Source: Eudasyphora cyanicolor (taxonomy: Eukaryota; Arthropoda; Insecta; Diptera; Muscidae). Taken from it: a stretch of DNA of 64,000 nucleotides. Under the pieces are notes generated by a model that had not been told where the DNA came from, made no database searches, and worked only from the letters and a program-made list of their open reading frames with translations. How positions within the stretch are numbered: position 1 is the stretch's first letter; each line of letters opens with the position of its first letter. Shown here piece after piece: positions 32,330-43,360 of the stretch. Position numbers and translations under genes: made by a program. The stretch is taken from NCBI GenBank assembly GCA_963930755.1, contig OZ005735.1, positions 160,741,681 to 160,805,680 on the forward strand. The letters run 5' to 3'.

Positions 32330-33080
32330 CACTTGACTTATGCTCAGTTTGGTTTGCCATTTCAAATGAATAGGCTTACTCCGTAAAAGCGTTTGCAAAT
32401 CGTATAAATTTACTACCAAAATAATGGTTAGGTTCGCGCGCCGCCGATCCCGATTTTCACAAGAAAATATTGTTCATCGACGAAGCTCACTTTTGGATGA
32501 ATGAGTACGTTAATATACAAAATTGTCGCATTTGTGGTAATGAAAATGCACAAGCCATTGTTCAGACGCCGTTACATCTATAAAAAGTCACTGTTTGGTG
32601 TGATCTATTGGTAAAGGGAATCATTGGTCTACATATATTTAATAGGAATAGGAGGATGTTGATGTGGACGACCCTTGTTTGCAACAGGACGGCGCTACAT
32701 GCCATAAAGCCAACGAAACAATCATTTTATTGAAGTAAACTTTTGGTAAGCGCATTATCTCGCTTCGTGGGGGTGTGGCGTGGCCTCCAAGATCATGCGA
32801 TTTAACACCGCTGGACTATATTTTGTGTGTGTGTGTGAAGTCACTTGTCCACGCAGATAAGCCCAACACGATTGACGCCTTGGATGAGAACATTCGGCGC
32901 GTTATTGCTGATATACAGCCCCAAATGCTGCAAAAAGAGGTCGAATTTGGGCCTCTCGGCTGGAATTTATTCGAGCCAGCCGTGGCGGCCACTTGCCCGA
33001 AATCATTTTTAAAACGTAATGTCAAACCCCTCTCCAAACTCTTTATAATAAAGCTAAATTCTTGACCATAACATTAAATT
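32330..33080 (+). pseudogene. Mariner transposase remnant (M5), DD41D
   Basis: It starts near 32361 with MNRLTP and KRLQIV, then most of the HTH region is missing. The catalytic core keeps all three blocks across frameshifts: FIDEAHFWMNEYVNIQNCRI, LQQDGATCHKANET and PPRSCDLTPLDYI. I count 41 residues between the second and third Asp, the DD41D spacing of rosa-type mariners. The C-terminus (32775-33065) diverges. Stops in the core exclude activity. Confidence 0.8.
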
Positions 33081-33147
33081 ATATGCGTTTTATTTCTTCT
33101 TGTGAACCACACGTCTAGAAAATACCCTTAATATTAGTTTAGTTTGA

Positions 33148-33660
33148 AATAATGCAGACGTTTTAAACGTCTCATGTCCATGAATGTACCGTGGATCGGC
33201 CTGTAGACCGCTATATATTTTTATTTTTTTTTAATGTTTAAACCTGAAGAATTTGGAAACTTGAATCTAAATTTCCTCCAATATCAATCAGTCCGATTCT
33301 CTAAGATGAATCAAATCTGCAGATGTGTGTATCGGGAACTTCCATGTGCGAATGCTGAACATTGACATAGAAAATGTTCCAACATTTCGATGTCTTCTCG
33401 ACATGTCCTGCATTAGTCGATACCTGATTGTCCTATGCCGTACAGATGTGTTTGTATGCTTCAGAGTCCTGTTAGTACACTCAGCCGGTCTTGCTTAGTT
33501 TTAGTAAACTACCAAGTAGTTTAACGCTCTTTTAGTTCATCCCATAGTAACTTTTTAGTTTCTCCCAATGTTTCCCTGTCCATTGCTTTAACTCATCATT
33601 CGTTGCATGGAAAGGTTTCGAATTTTCCATGTTTGCCGCTTGATGTTCTCTGCCACGCCC
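33148..33660 (-). mobile_element. RNase H-type LINE tail, 5'-truncated
   Basis: The minus strand gives VLTGL-type text, CRTCREDIEMLEHFLCQCS and FAHGSSRYTHLQI, then a 3' UTR with GAGACGTTTTAAACGTCTGC near 33150. It is the same family as the LINE at 9121-10418 (CRENIETMEHFLCHCP and GAGACGTTTAAACGTCTC). The 5' break is near 33660. Confidence 0.75.
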
Positions 33661-33784
33661 ATCACAAGACGCCTCGTTATGGTATGAATGAACGTTATGA
33701 GGGCTACCTCATACCTTCACCATTTAGATGTTGCGTTAAAATTTGGTTATTTATGTCACATGAACACATTGTTTTTAGTAGATT

Positions 33785-34287
33785 TGTCTACACCACACTG
33801 TGGTACAGGGTATTATGACTTTGTGCATTTGTTTATAACACCCAAAAGGAGAGGAGATAGACCCATTGTTTATAATACCGATCGACTTGTAATCACTTTC
33901 TGAGTCGATTTAGCTATGTCCGTCTGTCTGTCTGTAGATGTATTCTTGTAATCAAAGTACAGGTCGTATTTATGGTCCGATTGTGATGAAATTTACTACA
34001 GTGCTCTTTTTTGGCCCAAGGACGATCCATATTGAAATTGGTCAAAATCGGTTCAGATTTAGATATAGCCCCCATATATATGTTACCCCCGATTTGACAT
34101 GTAAGCGCTGTAGAAACTGTATTTTATATCAGATCAGTACGAAATTCAACAGGGAGAGTTTTCTTATTACATGTACATATGAACGCTGCAAAATTCTTAT
34201 CGCAATGCACATTTTCGCATTGTTAGGGAGGTGTTGGGTATTATATAGCCGGCGGCGCCCGACTTTCTGTCTTTCCTTCCTGGTTAA
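33785..34287 (+). repeat. Family A DINE-like element (A4), short
   Basis: TCTACACCACACTGTGGTAC, AGGGTATTATGACTTTG, TGTCCGTCTGTCTGTCTG, one and a half GGTTCAGATTTAGATATAGC units, then the terminus GGGTATTATATAGCCGG and TTTCCTTCCTGGTTA. Confidence 0.7.
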
Positions 34288-34555
34288 TTATAGGGTAATT
34301 CCAAAGCAGTTCGACCAACTTTAAAAATTACCCCTTTCGATTTTCACAAAATTTAGCTCAATAATTCTACTAGTGCGCGGGAATTTTTTGCCGTTTTTTG
34401 TTCTTCAAAATTCATTGTAGTTTTTGTGGTAGCCATACATGTTAAATTAGCCATATCTTCTTAACCGCTTTACGTATTTTGAAGATATCAATACCAATGA
34501 AAAGCTATGCTACTCCTCTCTAAAGATATAGCAATTTTATTGAGTCAATATTATA

Positions 34556-35046
34556 ATATGTATTCCCTCACTTTAGTGATACGAGGGTATAAATCATTTG
34601 CTACGGGCCAAAAGTATAACACATCGAAGGAGTGATCTAAGACCCTAAGTATGTTCGGCGGATATTCGGTTTGGTTCATTTTAAGTCGAATGAGAGATGT
34701 CCGTCCGTTTGTCTGCTGGCTGGAGCGCACGATAACTCTCAAAAGGAGTAAACGATTGACTTCAAATTTGGTGTACGGTAATATTTGTTTCTATCTCCGG
34801 CAAAGTTCGAATATGGGTCATATTGGCCCACTCCTTCTGGTACCTACCACACAAAGGGTTAACATTTAGTGAAATGTAGATTCTTTAATAACGTCTATAC
34901 TACTTATTAGAATCTTCTGAAATTCCACACATTGTGTTAGTCGCTATCACCTCGAGAAAGATGGGCGAAGTTCCCACCACCCTTTTGGTATATCCCACAC
35001 AAATAGACCATTTTACATCCAAATTGAACTGCTTATAACTATAATA
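34556..35046 (-). repeat. Family B DINE-like element inside the long-TIR element
   Basis: CCCTCACTTTAGTGATACG, GAGGGTATAA, GTCCGTCCGTTTGTCTGC, CACTCCTTCTGGTACCTACC and one CCTTTTGGTATATCCCAC unit; truncated at 35046 where mariner sequence starts. Confidence 0.65.
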
Positions 35047-35240
35047 ACGGGTGATCCTAGTAGAGATACTTTTTTCAATAGCCTTTTTTTGACAGATCAA
35101 GTGTGAGTCGTGTCATGCTGTCATGTTATTTTTGTTAAGTATTGATTGGCATTTCATCATGGAAAGACTTACGCCTGAACAACGTTTACAAATCGTTCAA
35201 CTTTATTACGAAAATTTCAAATATGAGGGATTTTGGTCCG
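35047..35240 (+). pseudogene. Mariner 5' fragment (leader and transposase N-terminus)
   Basis: GGGTGATCCTAGTAGAGATAC begins the leader, and at 35159 an ATG opens MERLTPEQRLQIVQLYYEN, the start of the HTH domain of mariner transposases of this group. It breaks off after about 20 codons. Nothing is recognised from there to 35538. Confidence 0.65.
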
Positions 35241-35538
35241 TAAATGCGGAATTTGTTAATAACTGGACTACATCCCCATCTATCGGATCCTGATACAGTT
35301 ACGCATACTCACATTGATAATATAAATATAATGCGTAAAAATAACATAAATCGGTCAAGCTGTTTTAAAGTTAAACTAGTCCAGCAGACGAATCTAAAAT
35401 TCTATATAAACATTTACAAGAAAAATCCGGGTTCCATTTTGAGTTTTTCATGAAACTTTTTCAGGATATCCAAGGAATACGCATATTTTCATCTCATTCC
35501 ACCAAAAGGAGATACATATTTCATTCCGCAACATTGGA

Positions 35539-36628
35539 CACTGATAGAAAAACCGTTCGTCACCATGACGAATCAGTTTTGTCAATATATCTTCGTACTG
35601 GTGACGTACATGCGAAGTTTTTGTACGTCAATAGAACGAACACGATCATCAACCCATGTTTTTGGCGATTTCGAAATTCGTCGAGGGAACGAAAAGGTTT
35701 CATCCCCACGACGAAAAGATTTATTTGACCATTTTGCTGAAAATATGATAAAACGAAGCAATCAATTTATAGTTTGTGCTTAATTGTACTGTTCTATAGG
35801 CGATCTGATTACCTTAGTTAAATAATTTGTTGTAAAAGTTTAATTTAAAAAATCTAATAATGGTGATGAATGGAGTTTGTCGTGGTGATGAATAGGATTC
35901 GTCGTGATGATGAATGGGATTCGTTGTGATGATGAATGGGATTCGTCGTGGTGATGAATGGAATTCGTCGTGGTGATGAATGGTATTTGTCGTGGTGATG
36001 AATGGTATTCGTCGTGGTGATGAATGGTATTCGTCTGTTGGCAAATACATTACTTGATGAGATTATTTTTGATTTAAAATATCAGAAGTAATGAATACTT
36101 CTCGTTCGTTTTCTTTCAGCCTTTCCTGATAAGAACTGCGTTTCGAACCGAATAATCACAACTGAACCAGGCAAAGCAATCAAGTTTATTATCTATTACG
36201 TTGTTAATGGTCTAAAACCAGAAGAATATTTATTGAAAATTTAAAAATATAAATAGTTGGGGGCTTGAATTAGTTGTGGTGATGAATGGAGTTCGTCGAG
36301 CTGATGAATGGAGTTCGTCGTGGTGATGATTGGGATTCGTCGTAGAAATGAATGGGATTCGTCGTGGTGATGAATGGCAGTCGTCGTGGTGATGAACTCG
36401 ATTAATTGTAGGGATGAATGGTGTTCATCGTGGTGATGAATGTAATGAACTCGATTCAGGTATGAACTATGATCATCCTGAGGACGAAAGTTTTTTGAAA
36501 CAGAGATTCGTCATGGTGACGAACAAATTCATCAAGAGGATTATTCCATACGTTAGCCGACTTTTGACGAACAAATAATCGTGATGATGTACAAATTCGT
36601 CGTCATGACGAAGCTTTTTCTATCAGTG
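35539..36628. mobile_element. 1.09-kb CACTG/CAGTG element with tandem-repeat interior
   Basis: Ends CACTGATAGAAAAA and TTTTTCTATCAGTG are inverted, followed inside by ACGAA/TTCGT-rich inverted blocks (CACCATGACGAA and TTCGTCGTCATG). GA flanks both sides. Termini CACTR plus subterminal repeats recall CACTA/EnSpm elements; this is inference. No transposase seen. Confidence 0.65.
35862..36450. repeat. 21-bp GTGGTGATGAATGGNATTCGTC minisatellite, two blocks
   Basis: About nine units at 35862-36040 and about eight degenerate units at 36268-36450, built on GGTGATGAATGG and ATTCGTCG. Variants of the GATGAA/GACGAA word continue to about 36610. It fills much of the CACTG-ended element. Confidence 0.9.
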
Positions 36629-36909
36629 GAGAGGAGTTGCAGAGCTTTTCATTGGTATTAATATCTTCAAAATATGTAAAGCGTTTAAGAAGATATGGCT
36701 AATTTAAGAGATAGTAATTTCGAGAGAAATCCTTCAGATAGGTAACTTTGGAGATCTGTATCACAAAAACTACAATGAAATTTAAAAACCTAAAAACGCC
36801 ACAAAATTCGTGGGCATTTGTATAATATTTGTGCCAAATTTCATTTAAATCGAAAGGGGTCATTTCTAATGTTTGTTTTTTGATTCATCTGCTTTGGAAT
36901 TACCCTATA

Positions 36910-38600
36910 GTAAAATTCTACGCAACGAAAATTTACCGTACTCGTATCTATCTAAGTTTTTCTCATATATCTTTGGTTAAGCCGTAAATGTCACAGATTT
37001 AGTGTTGTTTTAAAAGAATAAATATCGGACAAACACAGTGGACCAAACAGATCTCTGAATGGAGCAGTACACCCAGCATACTGCAATATGTATATTGTAA
37101 TAATTAATAACCATTTCCTCCTTCTGCGATATTACCCAATATTACAGGGTTAAGTTGTACTTCTACTGCGAATATCTTTATCAACTTTAACGGACATATG
37201 CATAACATGTCGGAAAATTTCCAAATGACTTTAGGATTATCTCAAAGCGGATATAGCCTATACATACATAGCACTAAAGACATTCCTAGGAGAAAGGCTC
37301 AATGCAACAATTTCTTTGAGTGTACCTTCATAGGCCTTTGTCTCCAGTGTCACGAACAAATTTTTTGGCGCTCAATTTATTATCAGCTTGTCTTCGTTGT
37401 CCTCACTGTCAAACCATGAACAAAAAACAGATTGTGGTGGGAGTATTTTACTTTTTCGAAAATTTTGATTAAAGTAAAAGTATCTGATTTCGTATACCTT
37501 TTTGTAGATGCTGGATTTTGTTGCTTTTTTATCAAATCCCAGGTAAGCACGTGTTTTTATTCAGAGATTCAGTGGCTCCTGTCATGGCATTCCTCGATCA
37601 TCACAGCACACATGACATTTAACACCTTTGGCGAACGACGTTATTTTGATACGAGTCTGGGATGGGCCGTGCTGTGCTACGCTGTACGAGCCCTGTGCCT
37701 CAGGAGATTCCTACATCCGTTGCGGAAGTTTTTCGCACGACTGGCCGCCGTTAAAGGGTTTCTTAAGGTTATTATTTTACATGATCTTTTTAATAGTAGT
37801 GGGACGAGGCGACGACGACGTTCGTCCTTTAATATGATAATGATGATAATTATTATTTTTATCCTGTAACATGAGCACATAATTTTGCTCATAGTTTTTA
37901 TGCTTTTATTTAATTATAACACTGTAAACCATTCGGGACATGTGAGTCGTACTTGAGCAAAAAAAGGCTACGTGAACATAATTATTTGCTATATTAAACA
38001 TATCAAATGATTTTGCGAAAAAATGAGCCATTGAAGTAGTGCAAAAATTGCTTCCTGTTTATTCTTTTAGTTTTCGTTTTGTTACCTCTTGACATTGTAG
38101 TCTGTCATTGCCAAGACAATGTTGCTGATGCGTTTATGAATTGCAATATTTTTTCCTACCTACCTTTGGTATCTGAGTACAGGATATTGTAAAAATCATA
38201 AAGACGTTTTGTTTACAGAGATTTTTTTTGTAGTTGTGATAAGGGAAACTCAACATCTTTTCATACAGAGTAATTAGGTTGCAGAAAATTTGGGACAAAA
38301 ACAAGGGATTCTTATAAGATTTCGGTATTTACCGTTAATGAATCTCATACTTTCTTTCTCCGGAAACGGTGTGTTTGTCCGCAAAAAAAGTAAGAAGCCC
38401 CAATCGATGCCCTCATTCCTGCAAAATTATTGGGCGATAGGGCTTCTAGCGGATCATAAACAATTTTTAACAATAGATTTTTTTATATTTGTTATTTTTG
38501 TTTGTGTTAATATTTTTTGTATCTCTGGCTAAGTTCGAAGATTAGCCATATTGGTGTCCATTTCTTCTGGTAACTTCAGTGAGATTATCTTTGAAAGGGG
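36910..38600. other. Mostly unassigned, candidate single-copy DNA
   Basis: A 145-codon plus-strand frame (37432-37869) is the longest. It has a run of Arg (TRRRRRS) and a hydrophobic Met/Ile tail but no recognised domain, and I do not call it a gene. A 60-bp family B scrap lies at 38518-38577 (CTCTGGCTAAGTTCGAAGAT). Confidence 0.35.
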
Positions 38601-40260
38601 TTTTCCATTGACGATGCGTCTCGATTTCAAAAAAGAAATATCATATTTCCATATAATCTTTGCTTTCCAAAAAATCTCCGATTGACCTCACGTCGTATAA
38701 TTTCATCGAAATTATTTCTTTCGGTATAACAGTATCGAACGGTCTTCTATCCACAGAAGAACTTCTTCCAATGGTTTCACCTTTCACACCTTCGAAAGGT
38801 CTTCTTTCTATAGAAGACTAAATAGCTGTTCTTTCGCTCTGATACGTTTAGAGGTCTTGTTTCACAGAATAACTTTAAAAGTATTCTTTCCACGCAACAA
38901 TAGAAAGGATTCTCAACTTTCAAAGCTCTTCCCCTCGAAGTTTTTTCAAAGAAAAAACATTTGAATTAATGATGAAAGAAAATTCTTCTTTCTACAGAAG
39001 AAACTTTTGAATGATATTCTGTATATAGAAGCATTTCGATGGTTTTTAGAAAATCTTCGAACGGTTGTTTTCCATAGAAGACCATCGAATGATTTTTTTC
39101 ATAAAAGGCCTTCGAAATAATGCGTACGTAAAAGACAATCGAAAGGACTTCTTTCGCTATAATACCTTTTGGAAGATCAAATTTTCAGTAGAAGATCTTC
39201 TTTACCTAAAAAAACTACGGAAGAATACCTTCGGAATTATTTACATAGAAGACCTTCGTTATAATTTACATAGAAGAGCTTCGAAAGGTTTTTTTTCATA
39301 GAAGGTTTTCGAAGGGAATTATTTCCATATAAGACCCTCGAAAATTATTATTTCTATAGAAGACATTCGCAAGCCTTATTACCATAGAAGACATTCCAAA
39401 TTTTTCAAAAGTCGGTTGCAAAATGGCTTTTCTTGAATATATATAAAGCAAATGGGACGGTTACATTTTATTGAGAATATATAAAAATATTGACTTAGAA
39501 ACTCTTCAAATTATCTTTCACTAGAAGATGTTCGAAAGTTCTGCCTACATTAGCAGTTCTTTATGGAATACCTTCGAATAACTTATTCTCTTTCCATAGA
39601 AAACCTTCGAATGTTTTACATAGAAGACCTTCGTTATAATTTACATAGAGAGCTTCGAAAGGTTTTTTCCATAGAAGGTTTTTTGAAGGGAATTATTTCC
39701 ATAGAAGACCTTCGAAAATTATTATTCCTATAGAAGACATTCGCATGCCTTATTTCCATAGAAGACATTCCAAATTTGTCAAGAGTCGGTTGTAAAATGG
39801 ATTTTATTGAATATATATAAATCAAATGGGACGGTTACCTTTTATTGCGAATATATAAAATATTGACTTAGAAACTCTTCAAATTATCTTTCACTAGAAG
39901 ATGTTCGAAAGTTCAAATAACTTATTCTCTTTCCATAGAACCCCTTCGAATGTTTTTCTTTATAGTATTTTTTACGTAAAATTGTACAAGAAGACTCGTT
40001 TCTCTAAAATACCTTCTTTAAGAGCCCAAGGGAGATTTTCCGTAGAAGATCTTCTTTCCTAAAAGGAAAAGAAGACCTTTCTTTCTGTCGAAAGGTCTTC
40101 TTTTCAATGAAGTCCTTCGGTTTTATTTACATAGAAGATCTTCGAAAGGTATCATTTCCATAAAGGACATTCGAAGGGACATATTTCCATAGAAAGGTCT
40201 TATCTCCATAGAAGAAGTTCTCAAAGTGATTCTAAATCGATCATTATTAGAAGCAATGGA
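38600..40260. repeat. Degenerate TTTCCATAGAAGACCTTCGAA satellite-like array
   Basis: The words CATAGAAGACCTTCGAA and AAAGGTCTTCTTTC recur some dozens of times at irregular 30-45-bp spacing over 1.6 kb. Within it, 39240-39541 is repeated at 39615-39914 (offset 375) at roughly 90 percent identity, including an unrelated-looking GGGACGGTTAC block. No coding capacity. Confidence 0.8.
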
Positions 40261-40289
40261 ATTTGTGGGTGCTTCATATGGGAGCTATT

Positions 40290-41990
40290 AAACCAGTAAG
40301 GAAAGACTTAAGTCGGGCAGGGCCACTGTGAAGTAAAATTCGTCTCAGAACATCATAAGGGGGTTGTATAAAAACATGGACCGGTCTTCTCCTTTTTCAC
40401 TACGAACAGTTTAATGCTTAATTTCAGAAAGATCGGTTAAAAATGCGTCTTCTAGAACAGGGCTTCCTAACCCTTCCAAACCATAGGGCTCCACACATCA
40501 ATGTAAAAAATCTACATGTCCCCCTTTGCCACAAACCAATTATCGTAAATTATATTATTTTTAACATTTTTTTTAAATTTACCTCGAAATTATATTTGCT
40601 TAAGAGCACTTTCCTACAAAATGTCGTTGAAATTACATTTTATAGAAATTTTCTTTTTTTAGAAAATTCATCCAAGTTAGCATTTTTGTTGACATTTTTT
40701 TTTAAATGTCGTCGAAATTCATTTTTCTGCAAAATTTGGTTGAAATTAAATTTTTCTACAGAAATCGCTGAATTTGCATTTCTCTAGAAAATTTTGTTAA
40801 AATTGAATTTTTTCTACAAAAATTCCTGAAATTACATAAATTTTTTCTAGAAAATTATGTTGAAATTTCAAAGGTCACCGACCGGAGCAGATTAAGGGCC
40901 ATCGGTGAATCGTCGACAGGACGAGGTCTGCCCGGAAATGCCGATGAAGAATTTTTCTGGAAAAAAATTGAGTTTCAAAGAAATTTTTAAAAAAAAATGC
41001 AATTTAAAAAAAAAATCGAATTTTCTAGAAAAGATTTAATTCAAAAAAAATTTTCTAGGAAATGTAAAATTTCAAAGAAATTTTGAAGTAAATTTCTAGA
41101 AAAAAAATTAAACTTTTAAGTAAAATGTTTTTTCGAGAAAATATTCAAAAATTCAATTTGACGTTTTTTTTATAAATATGGAATTTTATAGAAATTTTAC
41201 AGAAAAATTAAATTTGGACGAAATTTTGGACAAGACCAATTTTGACAAAATGTTCTTTTCTCTATTTCTATTAGAGTTTGCTGACATTTTCTATAAAAAT
41301 GTAACTTCCACTAAATTTGCAAGAAAATATTAATCTAGGGAAGAATTTCTAGCAAAATAAGATTTTGTCAATTTTGAAGGACACAATTGTAAAAGTGCAA
41401 TTTTCTAAATAGTTGAAATTTCTATGAAATTTTCAATAAAATCATATTGAACTTCTCTAGAGCGGGAGTTGACCCAGCAAAATGCGAGACAAAATAATCA
41501 AATTCAATAGCATATCTGATGGACAAATCCACGTGGCAATAAAGAGGTTAAACCTATTCTGCCATGGATTTACCCCAGAGAATTTTTGTTTTGAAATTTA
41601 AAAATAAAACTTAAACAAACTTAAATATATTTTTAAAAAAGTTGGAGAAACTATGTCTTAAAATTATCTCTTATATTGCCTAACAATTGCACAATTTCCA
41701 TTAGATGCGATCCGATACGATTAGTGTTTCGAAAAATCTTCTCAAGTAATTTGAAGACATTTTCAAAAGTCAAAATCCCCATCAAAATGACTAATTAAAA
41801 TATTTTAAACATAACATTCACAAAAAATAATAATACGATTATTGAGTGTACTCACGATCGCCTGGGTAGCAGCGGCTCCCCGTTTGGGAATGCCTGCTCT
41901 AGATCATTAAGAAGTCTAATTGAAAGGGGGCTATATCTAGAACGTTATTTATATGGGGGCTAGATCTAGAAAGTTTGGCTGTATGGTCGT
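40290..41990 (-). repeat. Family A DINE-like remnant split by a hAT-like element
   Basis: AACCAGTAAGGAAAGACTTA and GTCGGGCAGGGCC at 40290 mark the hairpin end. After the insertion, GGGGGCTATATCTAG and ATATGGGGGCTAGATC (41925-41960) are family A internal blocks. The far end is missing. Confidence 0.5.
40458..41896. mobile_element. 1.44-kb hAT-like element with satellite-like interior
   Basis: Ends CAGGGCTTCCTAACCC and GTTTGGGAATGCCTG are imperfectly inverted (CAGGSNTTCC...). The flanks TTCTAGAA (40450-40457) and CTCTAGAT (41897-41904) share the central TCTAGA, fitting a decayed 8-bp hAT target duplication. The interior (40560-41460) is a degenerate array of TTGAAATTNNATTTTTCTAC and TTTTCTAGAAAA words; only 40868-40945 is GC-rich. 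No transposase. Confidence 0.65.
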
Positions 41991-42039
41991 GACATAGTGG
42001 ACTTGACAAACGCAGTTAGTGGCAAATTCGAAAACGTCA

Positions 42040-43360
42040 TCTGAGACTTCCTACAGGTGGCTTTGAACGAATAAGCAAAAGGAGACAAAATTGGTTGTTT
42101 TACTAGCACCAATAAGGTCCCATCTTCCTCGAATAAATAGAACAGATCTAGCCTTTTGTGAAAACTGTCTAGGAATAATTCTAGATAGGAAACTGTTATT
42201 TAGACTTAACGTACTGGAACGTGTAAGGAAGGCCAACGTCGCCATATATTCCTACACGAAGGCTGTAGGGTCGCGGTGGGTCCTCTCTCCTAAAATCGTC
42301 CATTGGATATATACAGCAGTAGTTCGTCCAATACTGTTGTACAGCATTGTGGTGTGGTGGACGACAAAGGATAAACTATTCATCACTATCCTCAAAAGGT
42401 TCCGATAACTGCCTGCCTATGCATATGCAGAGCTTACTGAACTACAGCGACTGAGTCTCTACAAGCCCTACTCCATCTACTGCCGATTAATATTGTGGCG
42501 AGAGAAGTTGCAAACAGAGTGGCATTGCGATTAAACAGTCTATCAAAAAGCTGCGGCCACATGAGGATATCACAGCGTAGTGGTATGGTAACCAACCGAG
42601 TAGACTATATACCAACGGTGTATACCTTGGATACCAGCCAATGATAAATGGGTTGACAGAATTCCAGGTACACGCAAAGAAAAAACTGGTTTCTTCGAAA
42701 CGAAATATTAGACAACTACAATTCTCGTTTAGGCCGACTGAAATTTCTTTTGGTTAGAACAAATAATTGTTTACGCAAAATAAGTTTCTGTCACAAAAAA
42801 ACGAGATTTCAGTTCCTGCAAACGAGAATTGTTGTTGCCTAAAATTTCGTTTCGCTGAAACGAATTCCTTTCTTTGCGTGAAATAAAAACCATCTCCACT
42901 TCTAAAAAGATCGTTCGAAGATTCATGCTTAGGTTGGTTTCGGAGTACACTTTAAAGAACTTAGTCTTGATATAGCTCACAGACCTGTAGTGTCTATCAA
43001 ATCGAAATAATGGCAATATGGGATGCCGCCAAGACCGGCATTGTCATTTACTCGGACAACCTGGCTGCCATCAATTCACTGGAGGCCACATCCCTAAATT
43101 CACACACAGCCCTCGACTGCCGCAGACCTCTTAACAAGATGGCCGAACATTTCAACATACACCTCATATGCATGCCTGGGCATATGAATATCTCGGGGAA
43201 CTACAAAGCCAATGATGGAGAAGGGACGATATTACAAATTACATTACAATTTGCATATTTAGTGCACCTCTATCCACATGCAAGATTTGGCTTAGTCAAG
43301 AGCAATCAAGCAGACCAATGAATGATTGACAGAAATCGGCACTTGTAGGGCAGCTAGCTT
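42040..43360 (+). pseudogene. RNase H-type LINE ORF2 remnant
   Basis: The post-RT region is well kept: LPRINRTDLAFCENC, LGIILDRKLLFRLNVLERV, TKAVGSRWVLSPKIVHWIY and VVRPILLYSIVVWW. Then, across frameshifts, ESLQALLHLLPINIVAREVA and NRVALRLNSLSKSCGHM. A MITE interrupts it at 42671. The RNase H domain follows at 43000-43240: EIMAIWDAA, GIVIYSDNLAAINSLEA (its Asp kept), HLICMPGHMNISGNYKAND. It ends at a family A insertion at 43361. The RT active site itself is not present. Inactive. Confidence 0.85.
42671..42880. mobile_element. 210-bp MITE inserted in the LINE
   Basis: CACGCAAAGAAA at the left and TTTCTTTGCGTG at the right are exact inverses; inside, TTCGAAACGAAAT pairs with ATTTCGTTTCGCTGAA, and ACAATTCTCGTTT with AAACGAGAATTGT. 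The flanks GGTA and AAAT show no clear target duplication, so the superfamily stays open. Confidence 0.85.

Larger units (their letters stand above)
34291..36907. mobile_element. 2.6-kb long-TIR element carrying nested insertions
   Basis: Left end TAGGGTAATTCCAAAGCAG and right end CTGCTTTGGAATTACCCTA are exact inverses, with TA on each side (34289-34290, 36908-36909). Inverted homology continues for about 240 bp: CCCCTTTCGATTT, TTAGCCATATCTTCTTAA, ATTTTGAAGATAT and ACCAATGAAAAGCT all have inverse partners between 36630 and 36890. TA targets and long TIRs suggest a Tc1/mariner-type or foldback element. A family B element, a mariner 5' fragment and a CACTG-ended element lie inside. Confidence 0.85.

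Noticed and set aside
35862..36450. 21-bp repeats as a CRISPR array
   Set aside because: Head-to-tail units without unique spacers in a eukaryotic transposon context.
37432..37869. 145-codon plus-strand frame as a gene
   Set aside because: No domain, an odd low-complexity Met/Ile tail, overlapping frames on both strands and no supporting splice or promoter features.
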